Translations under genes and position numbers: made by a program | NCBI GenBank assembly: GCA_017557785.1 | Contig: JAFYYA010000037.1 | Location: forward strand, 1-58,627 | Source of the DNA: Salinivirgaceae bacterium | Lineage (GTDB): Bacteria; Bacteroidota; Bacteroidia; Bacteroidales; SZUA-534 | Direction: 5' to 3' | DNA length: 58,627 bases | In this document: one piece after another, positions 17,420 through 25,561 of the stretch | Position numbering within the stretch: the first letter of the stretch is position 1 | Layout: each line of letters begins with the position of its first letter | Notes under the pieces: generated by a model | What the model saw: only the letters and a program-made list of their open reading frames with translations | What the model was told of the DNA's origin: nothing | Databases searched by the model: none

Positions 17420-18037
17420 ATGAAAGGTTATATGTACATATTGCTCTGCAACGATGACAGTTATTACACAGGAAGCACCAACGATTTGGAGCGCCGTATG
17501 GCCGAGCATTTTTCAGGGCAAGGAGCCAACCACACAAAGAAACACCCGCCCATTAAATTATTGTATTACGAAGAGTTCCAAAGAATTGATGAGGCTTTTT
17601 ATAGAGAAAAGCAAGTACAAGGATGGAGCCGCAAAAAGAAAGAAGCATTGATAAACGGACAATACGAGAAATTGCCAGAATTATCGAAATGCTACTCGCA
17701 GAAGGAAGCGGATGCGGGGGCTTCTGCAGGCTCAGTAACGGTGGCTTCGACAGGCTCAGCCACCGAGGAAACAGGCTCAGCCACCGAGGAAACAGGCTCA
17801 GCCACCGAGGAAACAGGCTCAGCCACCGAGGAAACAGGCTCAGCCACCGAGGAAACAGGCTCAGCCACCGAGGAAACGGCCACGACCACCACGACAGCGA
17901 TGCCTGAACGAAACGAAGCGATGCCTGAACGAAACGAAGCGATGCCTGAGCTTGTCGAAGGCAGAGCGGAAAGTGGTCATTTCGACAAGCTCAATGACCA
18001 TAGACTAAAGGCAGAACGCAAAAGCCAAAAGAAATAA
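17420..18037 (+). CDS. GIY-YIG nuclease-family protein with repeat-encoded C-terminal tail
   Basis: A 205-residue protein in two parts. Residues 1-95 are a compact GIY-YIG domain of the UPF0213/YhbQ type: GYMYILL (3-9), SYYTGST (14-20), the Arg-containing ERRMAEH (24-30), and FYREKQVQGWSRKKKEALI with the candidate metal-binding Glu63. Residues 96-205 come from translated DNA repeats: six TGSATEE units, two AMPERNE units, then MPELVEGRAE and a final hairpin repeat. Such tails are not part of the family. ATG at 17420 or 17414 (adding MI) is the likely start; further upstream the frame only runs through repeats. It lies between rhuM and the zinc-ribbon gene. Single-strand or branched DNA cutting is plausible from the family but unproven. 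Confidence 0.85.
   Translation: MKGYMYILLCNDDSYYTGSTNDLERRMAEHFSGQGANHTKKHPPIKLLYYEEFQRIDEAFYREKQVQGWSRKKKEALINGQYEKLPELSKCYSQKEADAGASAGSVTVASTGSATEETGSATEETGSATEETGSATEETGSATEETGSATEETATTTTTAMPERNEAMPERNEAMPELVEGRAESGHFDKLNDHRLKAERKSQKK
17740..18000. repeat. In-gene repeat block: hairpins and two tandem arrays
   Basis: Begins with a full hairpin at 17740-17764 (GGTGGCT/AGCCACC). Six exact tandem copies of a 21-base unit starting CAGGCTCAGCCACC occupy 17751-17876. Two copies of another 21-base unit starting GCGATGCCTGAACG cover 17897-17938. Hairpins follow at 17943-17963 (TGCCT/AGGCA) and 17974-18000 (TGGTCATT/AATGACCA, loop TCGACAAGCTC). Unit length is a multiple of three, so copy-number changes keep the GIY-YIG reading frame. 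Confidence 0.9.
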
Positions 18038-18084
18038 TGTAATTTTGCATAATAAGACAATTGAATATAAGAGGGTTTTATGAT

Positions 18085-18465
18085 ATGGGACTTTACGAGG
18101 GTATAAAAGATGTTGCAAAAATCGTTCAGCAGGCCGATAATGTAGATTTATATCGTAAACTGATAGATTTAAGTGCGCAAGCGTTAGAAATGCAAAACAC
18201 AATAAACAATTTAACACAAGAAAATCTACAATTAAAGCAAGTTAAATCTCTTGAAGAGGATATAGAGAGAAGCGATAAATTATTTGTTACACGAAAAAGT
18301 GATACAAACCCTGACAAACTTATGTATTGCTCAAAATGTTGGGATGTGGAAAGGAAACTCGTGCAAATGAGAAAAAATAATGGGGAGATTCATTGCCCTA
18401 ATTGTAATGCGTATGATATATATGATGAATCGAAACATAAAACATACGGTATCTCAATAAGATAA
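18085..18465 (+). CDS. Small coiled-coil protein with C-terminal zinc ribbon
   Basis: A 126-residue cytoplasmic protein. Residues 1-65 form a helical, probably coiled-coil region (MGLYEGIKDVAKIVQQADN, then Gln/Asn/Leu-rich heptads). The C-terminal part has two Cys pairs, CSKC and CPNC, about 27 residues apart, typical of a zinc ribbon. The ATG at 18085 is preferred over an upstream TTG because MGLYEGIKD is the usual opening of such proteins. It sits 20 bases before hsdS. Similar small proteins accompany mobile and defence loci. Nucleic-acid or subunit binding is a guess from the zinc ribbon. Confidence 0.7.
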   Translation: MGLYEGIKDVAKIVQQADNVDLYRKLIDLSAQALEMQNTINNLTQENLQLKQVKSLEEDIERSDKLFVTRKSDTNPDKLMYCSKCWDVERKLVQMRKNNGEIHCPNCNAYDIYDESKHKTYGISIR

Positions 18466-18485
18466 ACATTGAATGACAAATTTTA

Positions 18486-19724
18486 ATGAGTAATTACCCA
18501 ACATACAAATTAGGCCAAATCTGTGAAACCACCAGTGGAGGAACGCCTAACCGAAAGAATGACGCATACTATGGCGGTTATATTCCGTGGGTTAAATCAG
18601 GCGAATTGGGCAAGGGAACTATTTATGACACCGAAGAAAAAATCACAGAAGAAGCCGTAAAAGAATCCAGCGCCAAAATATTCCCTAAAGGTACGCTTTT
18701 GATAGCCTTATATGGCGCAACTATTGGAAAATTAGGTTTTTTGGGCGTTCCTGCCGCAACCAATCAAGCCGTATGTGGCATTTTTGAGAACGAAAAGATT
18801 GATTTGCAGTTTTTGAGTTATTATTTGTTTCATAAAAGAAACGATTTGATAGCCCAAGGAACAGGCGGAGCGCAGCCAAATATTAGTCAAACAATACTTA
18901 AGAACCTTTCCATTCCCCTTCCCCCCCTTGCCACCCAGCACCAAATAGTTTCCCGCATAGAAACCCTTTTTGCCGAACTCGACAAGGCCGAGGAGCGCCT
19001 GCGCACCGCACAACAGCAACTCAAAACATACAAGCAGGCCGTGCTCAACCATTGGCTGAATAATGACGAGGGGAAGTGGGAAACGGTGAAATTGGGAGAG
19101 GTTTTGCAGAAAATCGAAGCAGGAAAGAGTTTTAGATGCAATGAAAAAGTTCCCGCATTACACGAAAAAGGAATTGTAAAGATTAGTGCCGTTACGTGGG
19201 GTGAATTTATGGAAGACGAATGTAAAACCATAATAAATGAGGAATTATACAATCCCAAATACAGAATCCATAAGGGAGATTTATTGATGAGTAGAGCAAA
19301 TACGATTCAATTGGTAGGAAATTGTGTACTTGTCAAAGAAGAACCTAGAAGAGACATTTTATTGAGTGATAAAGTTTTGAGATTGGTACTTTGCGATGAA
19401 ATTGATTCTAACTATATTCTATATAGTCTCAAAACGTCAAATTGTAGAAATCAAATACAAATTATGTCTACAGGTAATCAAGACTCTATGAGGAATATAG
19501 GTCAAGACAGAATAAAAAAAATTGAAATACCCCTTCCCCCGCTTTCCGAGCAGCAGCGCATAGTTGAGGAGATAGAATCGCGCCTGTCGCAGGCTTCGAA
19601 AAGTTCTGCCTGCATTGAGGAAGCCCTGCAACAAACCGAGGCACTGCGGCAAAGCATACTCAAAAAGGCGTTTAGTGGGGAGTTGGTCGTTTCGACAAGC
19701 TCAACGACCACCAAAGGTGGCTGA
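18486..19724 (+). CDS. hsdS: Type I restriction-modification specificity subunit
   Basis: Recognises the two halves of the target site and holds the M and R subunits together; 412 residues. It has two target-recognition domains (about 5-145 and 200-345), each followed by a helical conserved region opened by the same motif: LSIPLPPLATQHQIVSRIE (about 140-158) and IEIPLPPLSEQQRIVEEIE (about 348-366). The last 12 residues, VVSTSSTTTKGG, are encoded by a repeat hairpin (19685-19709) rather than by family sequence; the usual end is SGEL. The domains are AT-richer than hsdR and hsdM, as is common for S subunits that exchange domains. hsdM follows after 557 bases, an unusually long gap. Confidence 0.94.
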   Translation: MSNYPTYKLGQICETTSGGTPNRKNDAYYGGYIPWVKSGELGKGTIYDTEEKITEEAVKESSAKIFPKGTLLIALYGATIGKLGFLGVPAATNQAVCGIFENEKIDLQFLSYYLFHKRNDLIAQGTGGAQPNISQTILKNLSIPLPPLATQHQIVSRIETLFAELDKAEERLRTAQQQLKTYKQAVLNHWLNNDEGKWETVKLGEVLQKIEAGKSFRCNEKVPALHEKGIVKISAVTWGEFMEDECKTIINEELYNPKYRIHKGDLLMSRANTIQLVGNCVLVKEEPRRDILLSDKVLRLVLCDEIDSNYILYSLKTSNCRNQIQIMSTGNQDSMRNIGQDRIKKIEIPLPPLSEQQRIVEEIESRLSQASKSSACIEEALQQTEALRQSILKKAFSGELVVSTSSTTTKGG

Positions 19725-19871
19725 GCACGTCGAAGCCACCACTGTCGTTTCGACAAGCTCAGCCACCAATGACGCAAGCCCTACCACTAACGAAGCGGTG
19801 CCTGAGCCTGTCGAAGGCACCGCGTCAGAGTTTGTCGAAGGCACCGCGTCAGAGTTTGTCGAAGGCACCGC
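19685..19871. repeat. Hairpin repeat cluster at and beyond the hsdS 3' end
   Basis: Hairpins at 19685-19709 (GGTCGTT/AACGACC), 19716-19740 (GGTGGCT/AGCCACC, inverted loop) and 19795-19823 (GCGGTGCCT/AGGCACCGC, inverted loop). The unit at 19744-19767 has a GTCGTT arm facing an AGCCACC arm and does not pair fully, as if formed by joining two different units. Two 24-base direct copies containing GAGTTTGTCGAAGGCACC follow at 19824-19871. The hsdS stop codon lies inside the cluster. Confidence 0.85.
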
Positions 19872-20281
19872 GACAAAGCCTGTCAAAGCCCCCGATGCTA
19901 TAATGACGAAATTTATCGGTTTTTTAAAGTTTCGTCATTATCGTAAAAAGAAGCGTACCTTTAATTAAGGAAATCCATATTTAACTGTCGGACCGATAAA
20001 CTTAAATATGGATAGTTATATTTAACTTTGCACTACCTAAAGTTAAATATGGCATTCAAATATGAGTATGGCTTTATTTGACCGCAAAGAATATTTACTA
20101 ATGTAAAACAATATAACATTCTGAAAAACAGCAATATTTTTATTTGACGGTTATTTGACTGAAAGAAATTTTCGTAAGATAAAAGTTTATGTAATGGTTA
20201 TGTAACTGAGAGATTTGGGAATTATTATAAATAATTGAAAATCAAATGCGTTTTATATAGCGTTTATGTAATTGAGAGTTT
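19872..20281. promoter_or_regulatory. Structured AT-rich region upstream of hsdM
   Basis: No gene is supported. An inverted repeat ATAATGACGAAA/TTTCGTCATTAT spans 19900-19941. A 10-base motif CCATATTTAA or its complement TTAAATATGG occurs at 19975-19984, 20002-20011 and 20043-20052, and a shifted copy ATATTTAACT lies at 20018-20027. TAACTTTG at 20023-20030 fits a -7 box and overlaps one copy. TTATTTGAC occurs three times between 20073 and 20160. Two similar 20-base segments containing ATGTAAnTGAGAG end at about 20216 and 20281; the second supplies GAGAG just before the hsdM ATG. The layout suggests a regulated hsdM promoter. Confidence 0.5.
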
Positions 20282-21787
20282 ATGACAGAATCAGCAATCA
20301 TTTCGAAAATATGGAATATGGCCAACGTCCTTCGCGACGATGGCGTTAGTTACGGCGATTATCTTGAGCAAATCACCTATTTGCTTTTCCTTAAGATGGC
20401 CGACGAGATGAACCGCCCGCCATACAACAAGGGGCTGAAGTTTCCGCATTTGAAAGATGCCGAGGGCAGGGAAATCCCCGACGGCGAAATGTGCGATTGG
20501 GAGACGCTCACAAGCAAGCGCGGTGCCGAGTTGGAGGCCTACTATGTGCAGATGCTTCGCAGCCTTGCCACCGAGAAGGGAATGTTGGGACAAATCTACA
20601 CCAAAAGCCAGAACAAGATTCAAGACCCAGCCAAGTTGCTTCGCGTAATCGATATGATTAACCGCGAGAATTGGTCGCTGATGGGTTCCGATGTCAAGGG
20701 CAAGATTTACGAGGGATTGCTCGAGAAGAATGCCGAAGACACCAAAAGCGGCGCGGGCCAGTATTTTACGCCACGTGCGCTGATTCGTGCAATGGTTGAG
20801 TGCGTGCGTCCGAAACCCGAGAAAACCATAATCGACCCAGCCTGTGGAACGGGCGGTTTCTTCCTTGCTTCATACGACCATATTGCCGCCCAGCCTTTGA
20901 ACAAAGACCAGAAACTGTTCCTAAAGAAAAAGACCTTCTTCGGCAACGAGATTGTGGCCAACACCCGCCGTCTGTGCCTGATGAACCTTTATCTGCACAA
21001 CATTGGCGAACTCGACAGCGAGGACTTCATTTCGCCCAACGATGCCCTTGTGTCCGACACAGGCAACCGCTACGACTATGTGCTCACCAATCCGCCTTTC
21101 GGCAAAAAGAGCAGCATTACCATAACCAACGAGGACGGCGAGGTTGAGAAAGAGGATTTGAGTTACAACCGTCAGGATTTTTGGGAGACCACTTCCAACA
21201 AACAGTTGAATTTCCTTCAGCATATCAAGACCTTGCTGAAAGTCACAGGTCAGGCGGCTGTCGTTCTGCCCGACAATGTTCTTTTCGAAGGTGGTGCGGG
21301 CGAGGAAATCCGCAAGCAGTTGATGAAAACCACCGAACTGCACACCATTCTTCGCCTGCCGACAGGTATTTTCTACGCCAACGGCGTGAAGGCCAACGTG
21401 CTGTTCTTCGACAACCGTCCTGCGAGCAAGGATGTGCAGACCCGCGACATTTGGTTCTACGACTACCGCACCAACATTCACCACACGCTCAAGAAGTCGC
21501 CGCTCACATTTGAGGATTTGGCCGATTTTATCAAGTGCTACAATCCAGAGAATCGCAATCTGCGCACCGAAACGTGGAGCGAGGCGAATCCCGAAGGCCG
21601 TTGGCGCAAGTTCACCTACGACGAGATTATCGCCCGCGACAAAACCAATCTCGACATTTTTTGGATAAAGGACAAGAGCCTTACCGACCTTGACAATCTT
21701 CCCGAACCCGATGAGATTGCCGCCGAGATAATCGAGAATTTGGAGGAGGGAATTGCTTGTTTTAAGAAGGTGTTGGCAAATGCATAG
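20282..21787 (+). CDS. hsdM: Type I restriction-modification DNA methyltransferase subunit
   Basis: Transfers a methyl group from S-adenosylmethionine to adenine N6 in the site chosen by the S subunit; 501 residues. The N-terminal helical domain (about 1-150) precedes the catalytic domain, with motif I DPACGTGGFF (185-194) and motif IV NPPFGK (270-275). GAGQYFTPRALIRAM (157-171) is the usual bridge between the two. All expected parts are present. The start ATG at 20282 follows GAGAG by six bases. It is the last gene of the island and is separated from hsdS by a long regulatory stretch, so it may have its own promoter. That would allow protective methylation before restriction. Confidence 0.96.
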   Translation: MTESAIISKIWNMANVLRDDGVSYGDYLEQITYLLFLKMADEMNRPPYNKGLKFPHLKDAEGREIPDGEMCDWETLTSKRGAELEAYYVQMLRSLATEKGMLGQIYTKSQNKIQDPAKLLRVIDMINRENWSLMGSDVKGKIYEGLLEKNAEDTKSGAGQYFTPRALIRAMVECVRPKPEKTIIDPACGTGGFFLASYDHIAAQPLNKDQKLFLKKKTFFGNEIVANTRRLCLMNLYLHNIGELDSEDFISPNDALVSDTGNRYDYVLTNPPFGKKSSITITNEDGEVEKEDLSYNRQDFWETTSNKQLNFLQHIKTLLKVTGQAAVVLPDNVLFEGGAGEEIRKQLMKTTELHTILRLPTGIFYANGVKANVLFFDNRPASKDVQTRDIWFYDYRTNIHHTLKKSPLTFEDLADFIKCYNPENRNLRTETWSEANPEGRWRKFTYDEIIARDKTNLDIFWIKDKSLTDLDNLPEPDEIAAEIIENLEEGIACFKKVLANA

Positions 21788-21862
21788 TTTGAAACGTTAT
21801 GTTCAAAACGCAGTGTATCAACCGTATATGCAAATACTTTTTGCTATTAAAAATCTAATAAT

Positions 21863-22120
21863 ATGGAATGCCGCCCAGGATGTGCAGCGTGCTGCATTGT
21901 GATTTCGATAAGTTCGCCCATTCCAGGAATGCCCAACGGCAAGCCTGCGGGCGTGCGCTGCGTGAACCTGACTGATGATTTGCGCTGCAGTATTTTCGGG
22001 CAGCCCGAGCGCCCGCGCATTTGCGGTGCCTTCCAGCCCGACCCGCTCATCTGCGGCCAGTCGCGTGCCGAGGCCATCAAGATTATGTCGGAGTTGGAGG
22101 ATATTGAGTACAACGATTGA
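21863..22120 (+). CDS. YkgJ-like cysteine cluster protein
   Basis: An 85-residue protein with the pattern of the YkgJ/zinc- or iron-chelating family: CRPGCAACC near residues 3-11, GVRCVNL (about 30-36), RCSIFGQPERPRIC (about 41-54), and a later Cys in PLICGQSR. Eight or so Cys residues probably bind a metal ion or cluster. ISSPIPGMPNGKPAGVRC is characteristic of this small subgroup. The metal and role are not established. It is alone between hsdM and dxs, with 75 bases on the left. Confidence 0.85.
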   Translation: MECRPGCAACCIVISISSPIPGMPNGKPAGVRCVNLTDDLRCSIFGQPERPRICGAFQPDPLICGQSRAEAIKIMSELEDIEYND

Positions 22121-22164
22121 AGGCGGCACTAAAATAAATCTTTAGCGGCGACGATAATTCTGTA

Positions 22165-22172
22165 TATCTTTG
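22165..22172 (+). promoter_or_regulatory. -7 promoter element of dxs
   Basis: TATCTTTG matches TAnnTTTG and lies 22 bases before the dxs ATG. No good -33 TTTG is present, so the match rests on one element. Confidence 0.55.
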
Positions 22173-22194
22173 CGGGATTTTTAAAAACAACGCA

Positions 22195-24153
22195 ATGCCG
22201 GACGCAGGTAACTATCTTTCGAAAATCAATTCGCCTGACGACCTTAAGAAATTCAAGGCCGAGGAGTTGCCTGCCATTTGCGCCGAACTGCGGCAGTACA
22301 TCATCGATGTTGTGAGCAAGCACCCAGGCCATTTTGGTTCAAGTTTAGGTGTAGTTGAACTCACGGTTGCCCTTCATTATGTGTATAATACGCCTTACGA
22401 CCAGATTGTGTGGGACGTTGGGCACCAGGCTTACGGACACAAGATTCTCACCGGTCGCCGCGACCAGTTCCCGTCGAACCGGCTGCTGCACGGCATATCA
22501 GGTTTCCCCAAGCGCAGCGAGAGCGAGTACGACTCGTTTGGTGCCGGGCATGCATCAACTTCAATATCAGCCGCTTTAGGGTTGGCCATGGGCGCAAAAC
22601 TCAAAGGCGAGACCGACCGCAACGTGGTGGCCGTCATCGGCGACGGCTCGATGACCGGCGGATTGGCTTTCGAAGGACTCAACAACGCAGGCGTGCAAAA
22701 GACCAATTTGCTTGTGGTTCTGAACGATAACAATATGGCCATCGACCCGAGCGTGGGCGCTTTCAAAGACTATCTGGTTGATGTGTCGACATCGCAGCGC
22801 TACAACAAACTGAAGGAAGATGTTTGGAACGTGTTAGGAAAACTGAACCGCTTCGGGCCTAACACTCAATCGCTTATACAGAAAATCGACCATGGCGTGA
22901 AGGCCATCCTTATGAAGCAGGGCAATCTGTTCGAGGCCTTGAACTTCCGCTATTTCGGCCCCATCGACGGCCACGATGTCATCTACATGGCACGCGTACT
23001 CGAAGACCTGAAACGCATTCCGGGTCCGAAACTGCTGCACATCAAGACCGTTAAGGGCAAGGGCTTTCCGCAGGCCGAGCAAGACCAGACCACATGGCAC
23101 GCACCGGGCTTGTTCGACAAAAAGACGGGCGAAATCATCAAAGGCAAGACCGACAACCGTCCGCGTTATCAGGATGTGTTCGGACACACGCTGCTCGAAC
23201 TTGCCGAGCGCAACCCGAAGATTGTGGGCATCACGCCCGCCATGCCAACGGGATGCAGCATGAACATCATGATGGAGAAACTGCCCGAACGCACGTTCGA
23301 TGTGGGCATTGCCGAGGAGCACGCCGTGACCTTTGCCGCAGGACTTGCTGCGCAGGGCATGGTGCCGTTCTGCAACATCTACTCAACATTCATGCAGCGC
23401 GCCTACGATCAGATTATTCACGATGTGGCGCTGCAAAACCTGAATGTGGTCTTCTGTTTGGACCGCGCCGGAATTGTTGGTGCCGACGGCCCCACACACC
23501 ACGGTGCCTTCGATATAGCCTTCATGCGCAGCATCCCCAACATGACCATTGCCGCCCCGATGGACGAGCACGAGTTGCGCAACATGATGTACACCGCACA
23601 GCACAAGCCCACAGGGCCGTTCTCAATCCGCTATCCGCGCGGAAAAACGCCAGGCGACAATTGGCACGGCCCATTTGAGCTGATACCGATAGGCAAGGCC
23701 CGCACTATCCGCGAAGGCACCGATGTAGCCATTCTCACCATTGGCAACACCGGCAACTTTGTAAAAGAAGTGGCCGATAAGATTTTAGAGCACGGCATCG
23801 ATTACGCTCACTACGATATGCGGTTCGTCAAGCCGATGGATACCGAATTGTTACTCAGTGTTTTTAAACGGTTCAATAAAATCGTTACTATAGAAGACGG
23901 CGTGCTGGCAGGCGGCTTCGGCAGTGCCGTTCTCGAGTTCATGACCGATCATGGTTTCACAGCCAGCGTGGTGCGTCTGGGCATCCCCGACAAGTTTGTG
24001 GAGCACGGCGCATCGCACGAACTTTATGAGATTTGCGGCTACTCGCCCGACAACATTTACGAGGCCGTTGTGAAACTAATGCAGCCCACCCCCGACCTTC
24101 ACGTCGGCCACCGCATCAAACTTTTCAACGCGTTTCACTTCCTGAAACAGTAG
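22195..24153 (+). CDS. dxs: 1-deoxy-D-xylulose-5-phosphate synthase
   Basis: Condenses pyruvate and glyceraldehyde 3-phosphate to 1-deoxyxylulose 5-phosphate, the first step of the MEP isoprenoid pathway, using thiamine pyrophosphate. It has 652 residues. The cofactor-binding motif runs from GDGSMTGGLAFEGLNNAG (about 149-166) to VLNDNNMAIDPSVG. HFGSSLGVVELTVALHYV lies near 42-59. The transketolase central block includes FDVGIAEEHAVTFAAGLA and DRAGIVGADGPTHHGAFD. The DVGHQAYGHKILTGR segment is also standard. It is a single gene with its own promoter; an S41 protease gene follows 58 bases later. Confidence 0.97.
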   Translation: MPDAGNYLSKINSPDDLKKFKAEELPAICAELRQYIIDVVSKHPGHFGSSLGVVELTVALHYVYNTPYDQIVWDVGHQAYGHKILTGRRDQFPSNRLLHGISGFPKRSESEYDSFGAGHASTSISAALGLAMGAKLKGETDRNVVAVIGDGSMTGGLAFEGLNNAGVQKTNLLVVLNDNNMAIDPSVGAFKDYLVDVSTSQRYNKLKEDVWNVLGKLNRFGPNTQSLIQKIDHGVKAILMKQGNLFEALNFRYFGPIDGHDVIYMARVLEDLKRIPGPKLLHIKTVKGKGFPQAEQDQTTWHAPGLFDKKTGEIIKGKTDNRPRYQDVFGHTLLELAERNPKIVGITPAMPTGCSMNIMMEKLPERTFDVGIAEEHAVTFAAGLAAQGMVPFCNIYSTFMQRAYDQIIHDVALQNLNVVFCLDRAGIVGADGPTHHGAFDIAFMRSIPNMTIAAPMDEHELRNMMYTAQHKPTGPFSIRYPRGKTPGDNWHGPFELIPIGKARTIREGTDVAILTIGNTGNFVKEVADKILEHGIDYAHYDMRFVKPMDTELLLSVFKRFNKIVTIEDGVLAGGFGSAVLEFMTDHGFTASVVRLGIPDKFVEHGASHELYEICGYSPDNIYEAVVKLMQPTPDLHVGHRIKLFNAFHFLKQ

Positions 24154-24211
24154 TGGGCGAACAGGTGTAATCGAAAAAATCGTATTATTGCACCTATTAA
24201 AAATAAACATT

Positions 24212-25561
24212 ATGAAGAAACATTTGCTTTTATTCGGTCTGATGGCCGTTTTGTTCGCATCATGTGAGAAAAAGGAAGAAAGTTACGACTGCAAGGCGGT
24301 CAACACGTGCGTTTATGAGATAATGGACACATATTATCTGTGGAACAGAGAGATGCCGCAGCAGAGAAAGTTGAATTTCGATGATGAGCCCGATGTTTTC
24401 TTCGACAAGCTGCTCTACTCAGCTGACCATTGGTCGTTCATTGATGATGACAGCGAATCCACCAATGCCCAGCTTGAAGGTTCTCCTTATTCTATGGGTT
24501 ACTCGCCGCAGTTTCATTTGTATGATGGGGGCGAACACGTGCTGATTCTGGTAGAGTTTGTTTATCCGGGCTCGCCGGCCGATTTGGCAGGGTTGAAACG
24601 TGGCGACATCATTCTCGACATCAATGGAACGCCGCTGACCCCCAAGAACTATTATGACCTTTATCAAGAAAAAAAGGCAACATATACATGTGCCACTTAT
24701 GATGCATCAACCAACACGCTCAACGAAACAGGAAAACTCACCATGGAGGCCACAGTTGTTAAAGCCGATCCGTCGATTTACGATACCATTTTTTATGTTG
24801 GCAACAAACCTGTGGGTTATTATGTGTTCACGGCTTTTGCTTCTGACAAATCGTATTTAGCCACAATGGACAATGTGTTTGACAAGTTTAAAGATGCAGG
24901 AGTAAAAGACCTTATTCTTGATTTGCGCTACAACGGTGGCGGAGACATTGGTGTTGCTTCGCATCTGGCTTCAGCCATTGCTCCGGCAAATGTCGTGAAA
25001 AACCATAATGTGCTTGTTACTTATGTGTACAACGATTTGTTGACAAGCTATTTTGAAGAAGATGAAGACGAAATACTCGTTCGTTTCCCTGATAACGACT
25101 ATAATGCCGACATCGAGAATTTATATGTGCTCTGTACTGAAGGAACGGCTTCGGCCAGTGAGTTGGTGGCTATCGGACTAGAACCGTATATGAACGTAAA
25201 ACTCATTGGAACAAACACATACGGCAAATACACAGGAATGTTCATTTTTGACAAAGATGTTCGTGGGTGCAAAGATCTTGAAAACTGGATTCTTCTGCCC
25301 GTTTGTATGAAATACGCTAATTCTGAAGGATTTAGTGATTTTGTTGATGGTTTGGAGCCTGATTATAAGGTTGAGGACGATTTGCTGAGCGGCTATCAGT
25401 TTGGCGATGCCAACGATCCGATGCTTGCTACGGCACTCGATGTTATTGGCGGACTGCCACTTACTGCCAAGGCTGCAAGAGTCAAACCGTTCGAATCATT
25501 GGGCCGCGACCGATCGATTGTGGGCAACAACTTGATTATCAGACCATCAAGTTTGAGATAA
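24212..25561 (+). CDS. Lipoprotein S41-family (C-terminal processing) peptidase
   Basis: A 449-residue cell-envelope serine protease. The N-terminus MKKHLLLFGLMAVLFASC is a lipoprotein signal with the lipid-attachment Cys at 18, followed by a charged EKKEE. A PDZ-like segment, EFVYPGSPADLAGLKRGDIILDING, lies at about 113-137. The S41 core has DLILDLRYNGGGDIGVASHLA (about 237-257) and the Ser/Lys pair in GTASASELVAIGL and GTNTYGKYTG. The start at 24212 is chosen because the 8 preceding in-frame residues would spoil the signal peptide. Tex follows 86 bases later, apparently unrelated. Substrates are unknown. Confidence 0.92.
   Translation: MKKHLLLFGLMAVLFASCEKKEESYDCKAVNTCVYEIMDTYYLWNREMPQQRKLNFDDEPDVFFDKLLYSADHWSFIDDDSESTNAQLEGSPYSMGYSPQFHLYDGGEHVLILVEFVYPGSPADLAGLKRGDIILDINGTPLTPKNYYDLYQEKKATYTCATYDASTNTLNETGKLTMEATVVKADPSIYDTIFYVGNKPVGYYVFTAFASDKSYLATMDNVFDKFKDAGVKDLILDLRYNGGGDIGVASHLASAIAPANVVKNHNVLVTYVYNDLLTSYFEEDEDEILVRFPDNDYNADIENLYVLCTEGTASASELVAIGLEPYMNVKLIGTNTYGKYTGMFIFDKDVRGCKDLENWILLPVCMKYANSEGFSDFVDGLEPDYKVEDDLLSGYQFGDANDPMLATALDVIGGLPLTAKAARVKPFESLGRDRSIVGNNLIIRPSSLR

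Noticed and set aside
17751-17876. Possible CRISPR array
   Set aside because: The 21-base units are directly tandem with no unique spacers and lie within a coding frame, so this is a minisatellite.
18486-19724. Phase-variable inversion of hsdS
   Set aside because: Only one S gene is present, with no second partial S gene or recombinase nearby; the hairpin repeats are too short and scattered to act as inversion sites of the known kind.
19615-19968. A 117-codon frame spanning the hsdS 3' end and the repeats
   Set aside because: It starts inside hsdS in another frame and is mostly translated repeats (SEFVEGTA); there is no independent start signal or domain.
20049-20081. A 10-codon mini-frame (MAFKYEYGFI) upstream of hsdM
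   Set aside because: It follows a possible -7 box but is too short to separate from chance and has no visible ribosome-binding site or attenuator hairpin.
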